Assembly (NCBI GenBank): GCA_910586565.1 | Contig: CAJUIT010000001.1 | Coordinates: forward strand, 62,001 to 126,000 | Direction of reading: 5' to 3' | Length of the DNA stretch: 64,000 nucleotides | From: an uncultured Muribaculaceae bacterium | GTDB lineage: Bacteria; Bacteroidota; Bacteroidia; Bacteroidales; Muribaculaceae | Part shown: piece by piece, positions 55,748 to 64,000 of the stretch | Position numbering within the stretch: the stretch's first letter is position 1 | Layout: each line of letters starts with the position of its first letter | Position numbers and translations under genes: made by a program | The notes under the pieces: generated by a model | Told to the model about the DNA's origin: nothing | Database searches by the model: none | The model's input: only the letters and a program-made list of their open reading frames with translations

Positions 55748-56548
55748 TCAGATGCCCTCCTGCTCGTCCCAGTCCTTGATAGCACGATGGGCGGCGGCAT
55801 ATCCGCTGAGATAGGCTTTATTTATATCTTTAAGGTTAAACACCTGATAGCTCGACAGCTCGGGGGTTATAATCACATGGTCGCACATTTTCATGTCGTC
55901 GAGCTGATTTGCTTTTGCCATGAGATTATAGGTTCGCATTGCTATGTCGAAGAACGATTTCCGGTAGCGGAATGTCGTCAGGGGTGAGCAGTTGATTCCG
56001 ATAAGCTTTTCGCATTTGTCGCGTATTATCCATGCGGGGAGATTGCGCAACACGCCTCCGTCGACATAGTGTGTTCCCTCTATCTTCACCGGCTGAAACA
56101 CAATGGGTATGCTGCACGATGCCACAACGCGCTCGCCGAGAGCGCCGCTGTGAAATTCGGCAGGTACACCGTTGTCGAGATCGGTCACACCTATGTAGGT
56201 TGGGATTTTCAAATCTTCAATCATGCTGACGCCGGTTGCTTTCTCCATAAACTTTTTGAATTTTGTCAGGGAAAACACACCTTCGCGCTGACCGACTGCA
56301 AGCTTGCAGAAGTCGGTGAATTTTGTAGAACTGAACATCGACAGCATCTCTTCAAATGGAACTCCGGCCGCATAGAGCACTCCGGCAATTGAACCGGCCG
56401 AAACTCCGGCAATCACATCGGGCTTGTAGCCGGCTTCTTCAAGAGCTTTCAGAGCTCCAACATGCGCAAATCCGCGCGCACCGCCGCCACTCAGGGCAAT
56501 CCCGAGTTTATAGGGCTTTGGTTGGTGTTGTGTATTTTGTGCTGTCAT
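55748..56548 (-). CDS. Patatin-like phospholipase family protein
   Basis: A 266-residue predicted lipid acyl hydrolase with a Ser-Asp dyad. The oxyanion loop is SGGGARGFAHVGAL, the nucleophile Ser is in GVSAGSIAG, and the Asp is in DGGVLRNLP. There is no signal peptide, transmembrane part or outer membrane barrel, so unlike PlpD it is an internal enzyme resembling RssA/YchK. The substrate is unknown. It starts 42 bases after the isochorismate synthase stop in a minus-strand series beginning with ftsY. Confidence 0.9.
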   Translation of the reverse strand: MTAQNTQHQPKPYKLGIALSGGGARGFAHVGALKALEEAGYKPDVIAGVSAGSIAGVLYAAGVPFEEMLSMFSSTKFTDFCKLAVGQREGVFSLTKFKKFMEKATGVSMIEDLKIPTYIGVTDLDNGVPAEFHSGALGERVVASCSIPIVFQPVKIEGTHYVDGGVLRNLPAWIIRDKCEKLIGINCSPLTTFRYRKSFFDIAMRTYNLMAKANQLDDMKMCDHVIITPELSSYQVFNLKDINKAYLSGYAAAHRAIKDWDEQEGI

Positions 56549-56589
56549 GTTCGTTTTTGATTAGATTGAGGCAAGCTGTTGGAATTATT

Positions 56590-57735
56590 TTACAACATCT
56601 CTTGCTCACTCTTGTTGCTCTTTTCTGTCAGTGAACGGAGAAGTGCTGTTTTTGCTTCAGTCTCGGCAAATTCACTCGTCGGGTCGGAGAGCGGGGTGAT
56701 TCCGCCTCCACCGAATATCGCGCATCTTCCGTTCTCAAACCTCATCGACCGCAAGTTCACGTATGCAGTGTAGCTCATAGGTGTTGATATACCTATAACA
56801 CCGCCATAGCATCCGCGGTTGTGATCCTCAAAGCGCGAAATATCTGCTACTGCTTCCTCTTTCGGCCATCCGCATAGTGCGGGAGTGGGATTCAGGGCAT
56901 CTATGATTTCATCCACGTTGCATTTTCCGCACTCACCGGTAATGTCGACACACAGATGCTCAATGTTACCGTAGGCCACCGTGCGTGCCGGTGATATCTC
57001 GGGAGTGATTCCGAGCCGCTTCAGTGCCGCCACAATGTAGTCGGTAACGAATCGGTTTTCTTCTATATTCTTTTTGTCCCAAGGGGCATCTTCACCTTTG
57101 CGACGGGTTCCGGCAAAAGCCATAGTGGAAAAGGCACCCGTCTTTTTGTCGATATGTACGAGAAGTTCGGGGGTAGCGCCCAGCCACGCTCCGGTTGATG
57201 GCGTGCGAAATACAAAACGTAATGTTTCGAGATGCTCCTTGAAAAGCTCAACAGCTATCTCTCCGGGAGATAGGAGTGACTGGTCTATATCACCGGGCAT
57301 TCGCATGTATCCCTCCATAACGCGGGAATAAACGGTTTTTCCGTGACGTGACTTGCAACTTTCTATAACACCGGCAACCCCTTTCATATATTGAGCTTTT
57401 GAGGTTGCTGTGGGAAGTGGCTGAAGATTGCCGTTTGCTGATTGGTCACAATTGCTTCCCCCTATGACGATGCGGTCGGCATATTTTCCCAACCACGGAA
57501 TTATCTCCAACGTCATGCCCCCTGCATTGGTATATGGTGTACCGAACCAATAGGGGCGCTTCTCACCGGGAAACATTACCATGCCGAAAGCTGAAGCGGT
57601 AGCAAGCTCCTTGTCAAGTTTATCGCACAAAGTGTCATAGTCGCAGGCATGATTCCGGACAGTTGTTGGCGTTTGCCCGATGGTTATGCCAACGGTGCAC
57701 TGACTATCGTTTTCGATGACATTTTGTTTCTGCAT
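56590..57735 (-). CDS. menF: Isochorismate synthase
   Basis: A chorismate-binding enzyme that isomerises chorismate to isochorismate for menaquinone (or, in some bacteria, siderophores). The 381-residue protein has the conserved C-terminal chorismate-binding fold: AFAGTRRKGED, HLCVDITGE, LNPTPALCGWP and RGCYGGVIGIS, with the metal-binding Glu residues near FAETEAKT. The other men genes are not in this window. The ATG at 57735 overlaps the rimO TGA by one base (TGATG), so translation is coupled. Menaquinone is the usual quinone in Bacteroidales and fits NDH-2 in the same window; I infer the menaquinone role. Confidence 0.88.
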   Translation of the reverse strand: MQKQNVIENDSQCTVGITIGQTPTTVRNHACDYDTLCDKLDKELATASAFGMVMFPGEKRPYWFGTPYTNAGGMTLEIIPWLGKYADRIVIGGSNCDQSANGNLQPLPTATSKAQYMKGVAGVIESCKSRHGKTVYSRVMEGYMRMPGDIDQSLLSPGEIAVELFKEHLETLRFVFRTPSTGAWLGATPELLVHIDKKTGAFSTMAFAGTRRKGEDAPWDKKNIEENRFVTDYIVAALKRLGITPEISPARTVAYGNIEHLCVDITGECGKCNVDEIIDALNPTPALCGWPKEEAVADISRFEDHNRGCYGGVIGISTPMSYTAYVNLRSMRFENGRCAIFGGGGITPLSDPTSEFAETEAKTALLRSLTEKSNKSEQEML

Positions 57736-59021
57736 CACACCGGCGTCGCAATCAGTTCAAACGGGAGCGCTTCGGTGACTTCAACCGTGTAGAACTCTCC
57801 AATTTCAAGTTTACGGTCTTTTTTAACAAGAACCTCGGGATCAACTTCGGGTGAATCCCATTGGGTGCGCCCAACGTAGAATTCATCATCCTCGCGGTCT
57901 ATAACCACTTCAAGCCGGCGGCCTATTTTTGCCTCCTGAATCTCAAGCGATATTTCTTCCTGCAAGGCCATGAGGGCATCGAGCCGACGTTGCTTAACTT
58001 CGGGCGCCACGTCATCGGCGTAATGTTTCGCCGCAAACGTGTCATCCTCCTCGCAATAGGCGAATGCACCCATGCGTTCGAACCGCTGCTCTTTCACAAA
58101 TTCAAGCAGTTGGTTGAAATCCTCTTCGGTTTCACCGGGGAAGCCAACCATGAGGGTTGTGCGAATGTGAATGCCTGGCACTTTTTCTCGCATCTCGGCA
58201 AGCAGAGCTCTGGTTTCAGCAGCAGTTATGTGGCGGCGCATGCGGTCGAGCATGCGGTCGGAGATATGCTGCAAAGCTATATCGAGGTAGGCGCACACAT
58301 TTTCTCTGCGCGCCATTACATCAAGAATTTCGTGGGGGAATTCGGTAGGGTAGGCGTAGTGGAGACGAATCCATTTCACACCTTCAATCTGGGAAATGCG
58401 GTCAATCAGCTCGGGCAAAGCGAGTCGGTTGTAGAGGTCCTTCCCATAACCCGACAAATCCTGGGCAATGATATTGAATTCCTTCACCCCACGTCCTACC
58501 AATGTTGCAATCTCCTGCTCAATCTCTTCAATCGGCCGCGATTTGTATCGCCCTGTAATGAGAGGAATGGCGCAAAACGCGCAGAAGCGGTTGCACCCCT
58601 CGGCAATTTTAAGATAGGCGTGGTGACGGGGCGTTGTGATTACACGGTCGTAGGTGGTTGCTCCGGGATGTTTTTTCGCGAGGTCACCCACTATTCCTGT
58701 CCAATCGAATTTCCCGTAGAATTTGTCAACTTCGGGAATTTCGCTTTCGAGGTCGCTGCGGTAACGTTCCGACAGGCACCCCATCACATAGAGTTCCTTT
58801 ATCAGTCCGCGATTTTTAGCCTCAACCTGTTCAAGAATCGTGTTGACCGACTCCTCTTTCGCATCACCGATAAAACCACAGGTGTTTACGATAGTAATGT
58901 CGGCCGGTTGCTCGCTTTCGTGACGGGCCGCGAACCCGGCGTTCTGAAGCATTTTCAGCACGCGCTCCGAATCTACAAGGTTCTTTGAGCAACCGAGTGT
59001 GATTAAATTGACTGAACGCAC
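57735..59021 (-). CDS. rimO: Ribosomal protein S12 methylthiotransferase RimO
   Basis: A radical SAM enzyme that adds a methylthio group to an Asp of ribosomal protein S12. The N-terminal MTTase domain holds the auxiliary cluster ligands C11 (LGCSKNLVDSE), C48 and C82; the radical SAM motif is C143-x3-C147-x2-C150 (CNRFCAFC). A C-terminal TRAM domain (about 370-428) completes the family layout. 428 residues is typical, and CSKNLVDSE distinguishes RimO from MiaB. It lies 12 bases after ftsY. Confidence 0.96.
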   Translation of the reverse strand: MRSVNLITLGCSKNLVDSERVLKMLQNAGFAARHESEQPADITIVNTCGFIGDAKEESVNTILEQVEAKNRGLIKELYVMGCLSERYRSDLESEIPEVDKFYGKFDWTGIVGDLAKKHPGATTYDRVITTPRHHAYLKIAEGCNRFCAFCAIPLITGRYKSRPIEEIEQEIATLVGRGVKEFNIIAQDLSGYGKDLYNRLALPELIDRISQIEGVKWIRLHYAYPTEFPHEILDVMARRENVCAYLDIALQHISDRMLDRMRRHITAAETRALLAEMREKVPGIHIRTTLMVGFPGETEEDFNQLLEFVKEQRFERMGAFAYCEEDDTFAAKHYADDVAPEVKQRRLDALMALQEEISLEIQEAKIGRRLEVVIDREDDEFYVGRTQWDSPEVDPEVLVKKDRKLEIGEFYTVEVTEALPFELIATPV

Positions 59022-59033
59022 GGTATTTATTGT

Positions 59034-59996
59034 TTATGCTTCACCAAACAGCGATTCAACAAACTCTTTCTTATGAAACACCTGCAGGTCGTTGATGCCT
59101 TCACCTAATCCGATATATTTCACGGGAATCTTGAATTGATCGGATATTCCGATTACAACACCGCCTTTGGCAGTGCCGTCGAGTTTGGTGATTGCAAGTT
59201 CGTTGACATTGGTCGCGGCCACAAACTGTTTGGCCTGTTCAAAGGCATTCTGTCCGGTTGAGCCGTCGAGAACCAGCAACACTTCATGGGGTGCGTCGGG
59301 CACAACCTTCTGCATCACATTGCGGATTTTTGAAAGCTCGTCCATAAGCCCCTTTTTATTGTGCAGACGTCCTGCTGTGTCGATGATTACCACATCAACA
59401 TCATTGGCCTTAGCCGACTGAAGAGTGTCGAATGCCACAGCGGCGGGGTCGCTTCCGAGTTTCTGTTTTACAACGGGTACGCCCGCACGTTCGCCCCAAA
59501 TATCGAGCTGTTCAACAGCCGCCGCACGGAATGTGTCGGCCGCCCCAAGCATCACCTTGTTGCCGGCGGCCTTGAACTGCGCGGCAAGCTTACCGATAGT
59601 CGTGGTTTTGCCAACACCGTTAACACCCACCACCATGATGACATGCGGTTTGTGTGAGGCGGGAACGGTGAAATCGGCATCGGCCGACTCGTTGTTGTTT
59701 TCGGCAAGCAATTCGCATATTTCCTCGCAGAGGAGGCGATTCAATTCGGCAGAACCCACATATTTGTCGCGTGCCACGCGTTTCTGGATTCTGTCGATGA
59801 TTTTCAATGTTGTCTCCACACCGACATCCGATGTGATGAACACCTCTTCGAGATTGTCGAGCACATCATCGTCGATCTTCGATTTGCCTGCGACGGCACG
59901 GGTGAGCTTTGAAAAGAGCCCCTGTTTTGTGCGTTCAAGGCCGTTGTCGAGTGTTTCTTTCTTCTCTTTTGAAAAGAGCTTGTTAAAAAATCCCAT
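59034..59996 (-). CDS. ftsY: Signal recognition particle receptor FtsY
   Basis: The SRP receptor GTPase that delivers nascent membrane proteins to the translocon. At 320 residues it has only the N (about 1-95) and G domains and lacks the long acidic A domain of E. coli. G motifs are GVNGVGKTTTIGKLAAQ (G1), DTFRAAAVEQL, DTAGRLHNKKGLM (G3) and TKLDGTAKGG (G4); the C-terminus GLGEGINDLQVF is the conserved closing motif. The short N-terminus starts MGFFNKLFSKEKKE, a probable membrane-targeting helix. It heads a minus-strand series with rimO, menF, patatin and amylase genes. Confidence 0.96.
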   Translation of the reverse strand: MGFFNKLFSKEKKETLDNGLERTKQGLFSKLTRAVAGKSKIDDDVLDNLEEVFITSDVGVETTLKIIDRIQKRVARDKYVGSAELNRLLCEEICELLAENNNESADADFTVPASHKPHVIMVVGVNGVGKTTTIGKLAAQFKAAGNKVMLGAADTFRAAAVEQLDIWGERAGVPVVKQKLGSDPAAVAFDTLQSAKANDVDVVIIDTAGRLHNKKGLMDELSKIRNVMQKVVPDAPHEVLLVLDGSTGQNAFEQAKQFVAATNVNELAITKLDGTAKGGVVIGISDQFKIPVKYIGLGEGINDLQVFHKKEFVESLFGEA

Positions 59997-60073
59997 CGTA
60001 TTTATTCAGGTGGATTAATTTATATAAGTGACCGTTGAGTCACCTGTATCTGTTTGTGTCATGTTGTGACTTG

Positions 60074-60104
60074 CAAAGTTACGAAAACACCGACACATAA
60101 GCAA
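60074..60104 (-). promoter_or_regulatory. Promoter of the ftsY series
   Basis: On the minus strand, TTGC (60104-60101), a 19-base spacer and TAACTTTG (60081-60074). The -33 element touches the terminator hairpin of the upstream gene (60104-60132). Confidence 0.7.
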
Positions 60105-60132
60105 GCGGCGCGGAATGAACATCCGCGCCGCT
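60104..60132 (-). terminator. Hairpin after the coiled-coil lipoprotein gene
   Basis: AGCGGCGCGGA (60104-60114) and TCCGCGCCGCT (60122-60132), 11 perfect GC-rich pairs with a 7-base loop, 41 bases after the stop. No T-tract follows on the minus strand. Confidence 0.6.
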
Positions 60133-60173
60133 GCTTAACTGTCGGCAATATGCCGGCATTTGCTGTATTCTTA

Positions 60174-61040
60174 TCAGTCTACTTGAATTACAAGGAAGTT
60201 GGAAACACTCCAGAATCGAGCCGGACTTGTGATATTGAGCACTTTCATGCCGTTTGCTCCCTCGGTGATTGTGTAGGAGTCGGTAGGCTGGTTGGTGAGC
60301 ACTTTACCTTTCTTTGAATGCAGAGGTATGGAGGTGAGGGTGCGCTTGTCGGCTGTTGTGAAATAGCTCTGCTCGAAATCATCGGGCATAATCTTTGTTT
60401 TGCGCAGGAAGCCGGTCTCAATAAGCTTGTGCTCCTTCAGCTCGCTCTTGCTGCCGATTGCGTAGTAGCATTCGTTGAGCTCGTTGTTGAGGGTAGTGGC
60501 AACCTGTTCAACCTGCTCTTTGGCAGCTGTTACTGTGGCAACCTCGGTGTTGAGCGAATCGACATTGGCTGTGAGTTTCTCAATGTGAATGTTGGCGTTT
60601 GCCAAATCATTACGCAGTGATTCGATAGTGCCTTCCTGATCGGCAATCTGCTGCTTGAGTGTCTGGATTGATTTCTGCAGTGTTGCATTGTTGGCTGCAC
60701 TTCCCTGCAGTTTCTTTTCGAGTTCGGCCAGGCGGTCGCGACGCATCTGAAGTGTCTGCTGAATCATCAGCATGTCGTTGCGGATTTCCTGACGGCGGTC
60801 TTTCGACTCCGAAGTGAGGTCGTTAGTTGAGGAGAGAATATTTTCCATCTGTTTGATTTGCGACATGCCGTCGGCGATGTCGTTCATCAGAACGAGTAGA
60901 CTGTCTTGATTTGCGAGTGCAACGCGAAGAGAATCGCTTGTTGTGGGTGTGGTGTCGACGGTTGATTCACCGGACTTGTGCGTACAGGCGGCAGTGGAAA
61001 TAAGAAGGCCTGCAATTGCGAACGAAGATAATTTACGCAT
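60174..61040 (-). CDS. Coiled-coil lipoprotein, Cbp1-like family
   Basis: A 288-residue lipoprotein: signal MRKLSSFAIAGLLISTAAC with the lipobox STAAC, a Thr/Ser-rich spacer, a long coiled coil (about 45-185, with repeated Leu/Gln/Asn heptads) and a compact C-terminal domain (about 195-288) with GSKSELKEHKLIETG, SYFTTADKRTL and the ending FWSVSNFLVIQV. The C-terminal pattern matches, from memory, a Bacteroidetes family that some databases name Cbp1 collagen-binding adhesin. I would not infer collagen binding; an envelope-spanning structural role is equally possible. It lies 56 bases after rsmI. Confidence 0.78.
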   Translation of the reverse strand: MRKLSSFAIAGLLISTAACTHKSGESTVDTTPTTSDSLRVALANQDSLLVLMNDIADGMSQIKQMENILSSTNDLTSESKDRRQEIRNDMLMIQQTLQMRRDRLAELEKKLQGSAANNATLQKSIQTLKQQIADQEGTIESLRNDLANANIHIEKLTANVDSLNTEVATVTAAKEQVEQVATTLNNELNECYYAIGSKSELKEHKLIETGFLRKTKIMPDDFEQSYFTTADKRTLTSIPLHSKKGKVLTNQPTDSYTITEGANGMKVLNITSPARFWSVSNFLVIQVD

Positions 61041-61096
61041 AATATAAATAGTTTGAAAAGTTATTCGATGTTACCGTAGGGGGGGTAGGCATCTGC

Positions 61097-61828
61097 TCAG
61101 TCGGCATCGTTGTCGCGATATTTGTTGCGGTGCACTTTCCTGACAGAGCGGTCATCTCTCATCCCTGCAACAACAATAACAATCTCACCTTTCGGATTGT
61201 TCTGAGCATAGTATTCCGAAAGTTCTTTCAGTGTGCCGTTACGTGTTGTATTGTGGAGTTTTGAAATCTCTCGCGACACAGATGCTTCCCGCTCATCACC
61301 AAACGTTTGCGCAAGTTCTGCTAAAGTTTTTGCCAAACGGAGCGGCGACTCATAAAAAATCATGGTTCTGGGTTCGGTGGCAAGTTCGGCAAGGCGTGTT
61401 GCCCTCCCTTTTTTCTGTGGCAGGAATCCCTCGAATGTGAAACGCTCACAAGGGAGCCCGGAGTTTACCAACGCTGGAACAAAAGCTGTGGGACCGGGAA
61501 CGGTTTCCACCTCTATGCCGCAACGACGGCATTCACGGGTGAGAAGAAAGCCAGGGTCGGAAATCGCAGGTGTGCCCGCATCGGAGATAAGGGCTATTGT
61601 TTCGCCTCCCGTCAAACGCTCCACCAGCGGAGCCACTGTTGCGTGCTCGTTGAATTTATGGTGCGACATCATGGGTGTTGTGATTCCGAAATGACGGGTC
61701 ACAATGCTGCTGGTGCGAGTATCTTCGGCCAGTATCAGCGAGCATGTCTTTAAAATTTCAATGCTTCGTGGAGCCATATCTCCAAGATTTCCCACCGGAG
61801 TGGGCACTACATATAGTTTTCCGCTCAT
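61097..61828 (-). CDS. rsmI: 16S rRNA (cytidine(1402)-2'-O)-methyltransferase
   Basis: A SAM-dependent tetrapyrrole-methylase-fold enzyme that 2'-O-methylates C1402 of 16S rRNA in the decoding site. Motifs are YVVPTPVGNLGDMAPRS at the start, EDTRTSSIV, SDAGTPAISDPG and PGPTAFVPALVNSGL, then FYESPLRLAKTL and GEIVIVV near the C-terminus. At 243 residues it lacks the C-terminal extension of E. coli RsmI (286), as is usual in Bacteroidetes. It sits 43 bases downstream of the acidic protein gene. Confidence 0.95.
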   Translation of the reverse strand: MSGKLYVVPTPVGNLGDMAPRSIEILKTCSLILAEDTRTSSIVTRHFGITTPMMSHHKFNEHATVAPLVERLTGGETIALISDAGTPAISDPGFLLTRECRRCGIEVETVPGPTAFVPALVNSGLPCERFTFEGFLPQKKGRATRLAELATEPRTMIFYESPLRLAKTLAELAQTFGDEREASVSREISKLHNTTRNGTLKELSEYYAQNNPKGEIVIVVAGMRDDRSVRKVHRNKYRDNDAD

Positions 61829-61871
61829 GCCAACGTTGTGTTATACGGTTTAATAGAGGTTGAAACGCTTT

Positions 61872-62705
61872 TTAATCGAAGAATTCACTTATGGTGGCTA
61901 TAAATTCCTTTGCATCATCGGAACGCAGATTAATCCGCTCGGAATCCGCAAGATACTCCTTAACCTCATCAATCGTGCGCATAGACGCGATGGCCCGCAG
62001 CGCGTCATTAAACCGCTTCGCAGACCCACTGAACAGCGTTCGCTGATAAAGAAATATATCATTCAGCGTGAAGCTGCGGCGCAACATATCTGCCGATACA
62101 TTGGAAACAGGAGCTGAGGAATTTTCACTCGGCTCATCAACATCGGCATCTTCTGCCTCCTCAAATTCGCTGCTTTCTGCAATTGATTCGGCCGTTTTCT
62201 CATCACTCTCCTCATCAACCTCCACATCTTCAGCAGTGTCGTTGATTTCCGTAACAGCTTCATCCTCCTCCGATTCTTCTGCCTCGCGGCGGGCGCGCTC
62301 AACTGCATCATCAAGCGCAGCCTCTTCTTCGCTCGGTTCAGGAGTATCAATCACGGTTTCATGCTCAGAGGTTTCGTTAGCGGCAACATCATTACGCAAC
62401 TCCTCAATCTCATCGCGAATTATGTTGTCGGTCAGTTCCTCGATTCGGCTGTCCTCATCCGCTTCGGCAACAGGAGCGCTTTCATCGCAAGGCGCAGGCT
62501 CACTTTCAAATTGTTCAAGATAATCGCCGACAGAAACCTCTGCGTCATTATGTGAGCGCATTTCATTGTCGTTGGCCAAAGCCGCAAGATTGTTGATTTT
62601 TTCGCATAATCCGGGAGTTAGAGTTCCGTCGGAGTCCTTGATTTCGAGCAGCTGCTCGGCTATGTCGGCAGTGAGATGCAACATCTCGTCGAGGTAGTCT
62701 TTCAT
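61872..62705 (-). CDS. Highly acidic protein with conserved C-terminal helical domain, function unknown
   Basis: A 277-residue protein of three parts: a helical N-terminus (about 1-55, MKDYLDEMLHLTADIAEQ), a long low-complexity acidic region (about 60-205) with many Glu, Asp, Ala and Ser, and a folded C-terminal domain (about 208-277) with RRSFTLNDIFLYQRTLF and FNDALRAIASMRTIDEVKEYL. The C-terminal part looks like a conserved Bacteroidales domain that I have seen only as hypothetical. No signal peptide or membrane segment. It lies between PBP4 and rsmI; that context gives no clear role. The acidic linker could bind basic partners. Confidence 0.75.
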   Translation of the reverse strand: MKDYLDEMLHLTADIAEQLLEIKDSDGTLTPGLCEKINNLAALANDNEMRSHNDAEVSVGDYLEQFESEPAPCDESAPVAEADEDSRIEELTDNIIRDEIEELRNDVAANETSEHETVIDTPEPSEEEAALDDAVERARREAEESEEDEAVTEINDTAEDVEVDEESDEKTAESIAESSEFEEAEDADVDEPSENSSAPVSNVSADMLRRSFTLNDIFLYQRTLFSGSAKRFNDALRAIASMRTIDEVKEYLADSERINLRSDDAKEFIATISEFFD

Positions 62706-62828
62706 ATCTATCGGTTTATCTGTTTACGGAATTGACCTGAACGGAATCGAATCATTTGAATTAATGCATTAAGGGCAACTCCGAATTGTTAACAAGTTGA
62801 ACGTGAATTTTGATTTCCGGCAGCCGGT

Positions 62829-64000
62829 TTATGCATCGGGGAACGCTTTGAGCAGGTAGTCCGACAATGCTTTGGTTACGATTGCCCGCTTGCACTTGAA
62901 GTCGTTGACCATCAGCACAACTGCATGCGTAGGCGTGCCACTGTCGTCAATCTTATAGCCTGCAAAGCATTGCACGCCATTCATGCTACCGCTCTTCAAC
63001 AAAAGTTTCCCCTCCAATGGAGTGTCTTTAAGGAATCTCTTAACGGTTCCTTCCATTCCCGCAGCGGGAAAAAGGGATGTATAGAGTGCGGCTCTGTCAG
63101 ATTGACTCATTGCCTGCAAAAGGTCGGCCATAAAGCGGGGTGTCACCTTACTGTTGCGAGTTAATCCGCTACCATCGAAAATGATGCAATTTCCGGTATT
63201 CAGCCCCATAGCCGATATAGCGCTCTGCTCGGCCTCAAGTGCATCCGCTCGTGAATAGCCTGCGGCGAGCTGTCGAAGCATCGCTTCGGCGTAGAGATTA
63301 TGGCTCTTTTCCATCATCTCGCGTAATATGATTTTTGTCGGTGGGGAATAATGCTGAATCATCAATATTTCGGCACAATCATCGGTTTTGCTGTCGGGGA
63401 TGGGTGACAGAACCCTGATGCTGTCACTCTCAAGTCGCGCTGTCAATGCCGACTTGAAGGCCTCCCCAGGATTGAGGATGGCTCTGTCAGCCCCACGGGT
63501 ATTCTCCTTATAGTTAACTGCATACAATCCTGCTCCGTAGGCCCATTTTAAATCTTCAACTTCCCATTTCGGCAACGGTCCCTGATCGGAAAACCCGGAG
63601 GCATCACAAACAATATTTCCACAAATGCGGTTGATTCCCGAACGCACCACCACAGCGCAGATTGAATCAATCACCCCGGCACATCCCGCCAATCGGGAGC
63701 TTTCAAGTGTCGGGTCGCCGCTTCCGGCAATTATTATATCGCCATAAAAAGTTGAATCGACCTGCTCGCCCTGAAAAAACACCTCGGTAAGGAACGTGTC
63801 GTTCTCTTTTCCTGCGGTAAGCGATGCTGCTGCCGTCACGCATTTGAGAATACTTGCCGGTGTCAGCATCCTGTCGGGGTTTTGCGAAGCCAAATCCTTC
63901 CCGGTATTGAGGTCGCGAATCATAACCCCGATATTGACCCCTTTGGCACGTGGAATGCTTAGTGGTGCCACGGCTGTTGCCGAGAGCACGGTCATTACCA
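62829..64000 (-). CDS. dacB: D-alanyl-D-alanine carboxypeptidase/endopeptidase, PBP4 (DacB) family, N-terminus outside window
   Basis: A periplasmic S13 family penicillin-binding protein that trims or cuts peptidoglycan cross-links. The active site triads are present: S-x2-K in PASILKCV, SxN in KSHNLYAEAM, and KSG in LLKSGSMNG; FDGSGLTRNSKVTP is also typical. The class's inserted domain lies between the first two motifs. The reading frame stays open through the right edge. The residues before the domain (VMTVLSATAVAPL) look like the end of a signal peptide, so the true start is probably beyond 64000. The ATG at 63995 is therefore not taken as the start. Confidence 0.92.
   Translation of the reverse strand, partial: VMTVLSATAVAPLSIPRAKGVNIGVMIRDLNTGKDLASQNPDRMLTPASILKCVTAAASLTAGKENDTFLTEVFFQGEQVDSTFYGDIIIAGSGDPTLESSRLAGCAGVIDSICAVVVRSGINRICGNIVCDASGFSDQGPLPKWEVEDLKWAYGAGLYAVNYKENTRGADRAILNPGEAFKSALTARLESDSIRVLSPIPDSKTDDCAEILMIQHYSPPTKIILREMMEKSHNLYAEAMLRQLAAGYSRADALEAEQSAISAMGLNTGNCIIFDGSGLTRNSKVTPRFMADLLQAMSQSDRAALYTSLFPAAGMEGTVKRFLKDTPLEGKLLLKSGSMNGVQCFAGYKIDDSGTPTHAVVLMVNDFKCKRAIVTKALSDYLLKAFPDA

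Noticed and set aside
57861..58988. 375-codon plus-strand frame opposite rimO
   Set aside because: Antisense shadow of rimO, whose cluster cysteines are all present on the other strand.
62068..62523. Ser-rich 151-codon plus-strand frame
   Set aside because: It is the complement of Glu/Asp/Ala codons of the acidic protein; the serine richness is a mirror effect.

Overview
The window reads as a continuous stretch of chromosome from a Bacteroidales bacterium, most likely in or near the gut family Muribaculaceae (the family is an inference). The evidence is Bacteroidetes -7 boxes of the TAnnTTTG type, a type III glutamine synthetase, a type IX secretion protein (PorQ), DapL-type lysine synthesis, a TonB-dependent receptor with a carboxypeptidase-like N-terminal domain, a Porin_10-type barrel and a two-subunit methylmalonyl-CoA mutase. 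Gene density is high. I see no prophage, insertion sequence, CRISPR array, rRNA or tRNA. Nearly everything is core or housekeeping, and I did not find a clearly new multi-gene system. The most unusual signals are small and regulatory.

Layout. 1-3928: the end of ridA, then a minus-strand run porQ-cmk-ispH-exonuclease that ends in a small lipoprotein gene broken by an in-frame amber codon. 4295-10844: plus-strand amino acid and nitrogen genes (dapF, dapL, type III glutamine synthetase, a long PurF-like amidotransferase). 10981-17213: minus-strand secreted leucine-rich-repeat protein, ABC-F ATPase, 5-formyl-THF cyclo-ligase, S41 protease and dCMP deaminase. 17393-28850: NDH-2, replicative helicase dnaB, an RND efflux operon (outer membrane channel, adaptor, pump) and primase dnaG. 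29015-37790: secreted SGNH hydrolase, a small two-helix membrane ORF, a YczE-like membrane protein, mutA-mutB, then an MBOAT acyltransferase with an SGNH/AlgJ-like partner. 37854-48960: S9 lipoprotein peptidase, valS with a long leader, a solute-binding protein with a porin, and DUF6155 with a TonB-dependent receptor. 49307-64000: NhaC antiporter, a sugar aminotransferase plus HAD pair, prs, then a long minus-strand series (ftsY-rimO-isochorismate synthase-patatin-amylase; PBP4-acidic protein-rsmI-coiled-coil lipoprotein).

How the genes connect. DapF and DapL are consecutive steps to meso-diaminopimelate. The glutamine synthetase lies beside a glutamine-consuming amidotransferase. DnaB and DnaG are both replisome proteins, each with its own promoter. 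MutA and MutB form one enzyme of the succinate-propionate route. PRPP synthetase feeds the PurF-like enzyme. Isochorismate synthase and NDH-2 point to a menaquinone-based respiratory chain. Convergent gene ends almost all carry strong hairpins, several bidirectional, and at three places (near 20400, 50850 and 60100) a terminator hairpin abuts or overlaps the promoter of the next gene.
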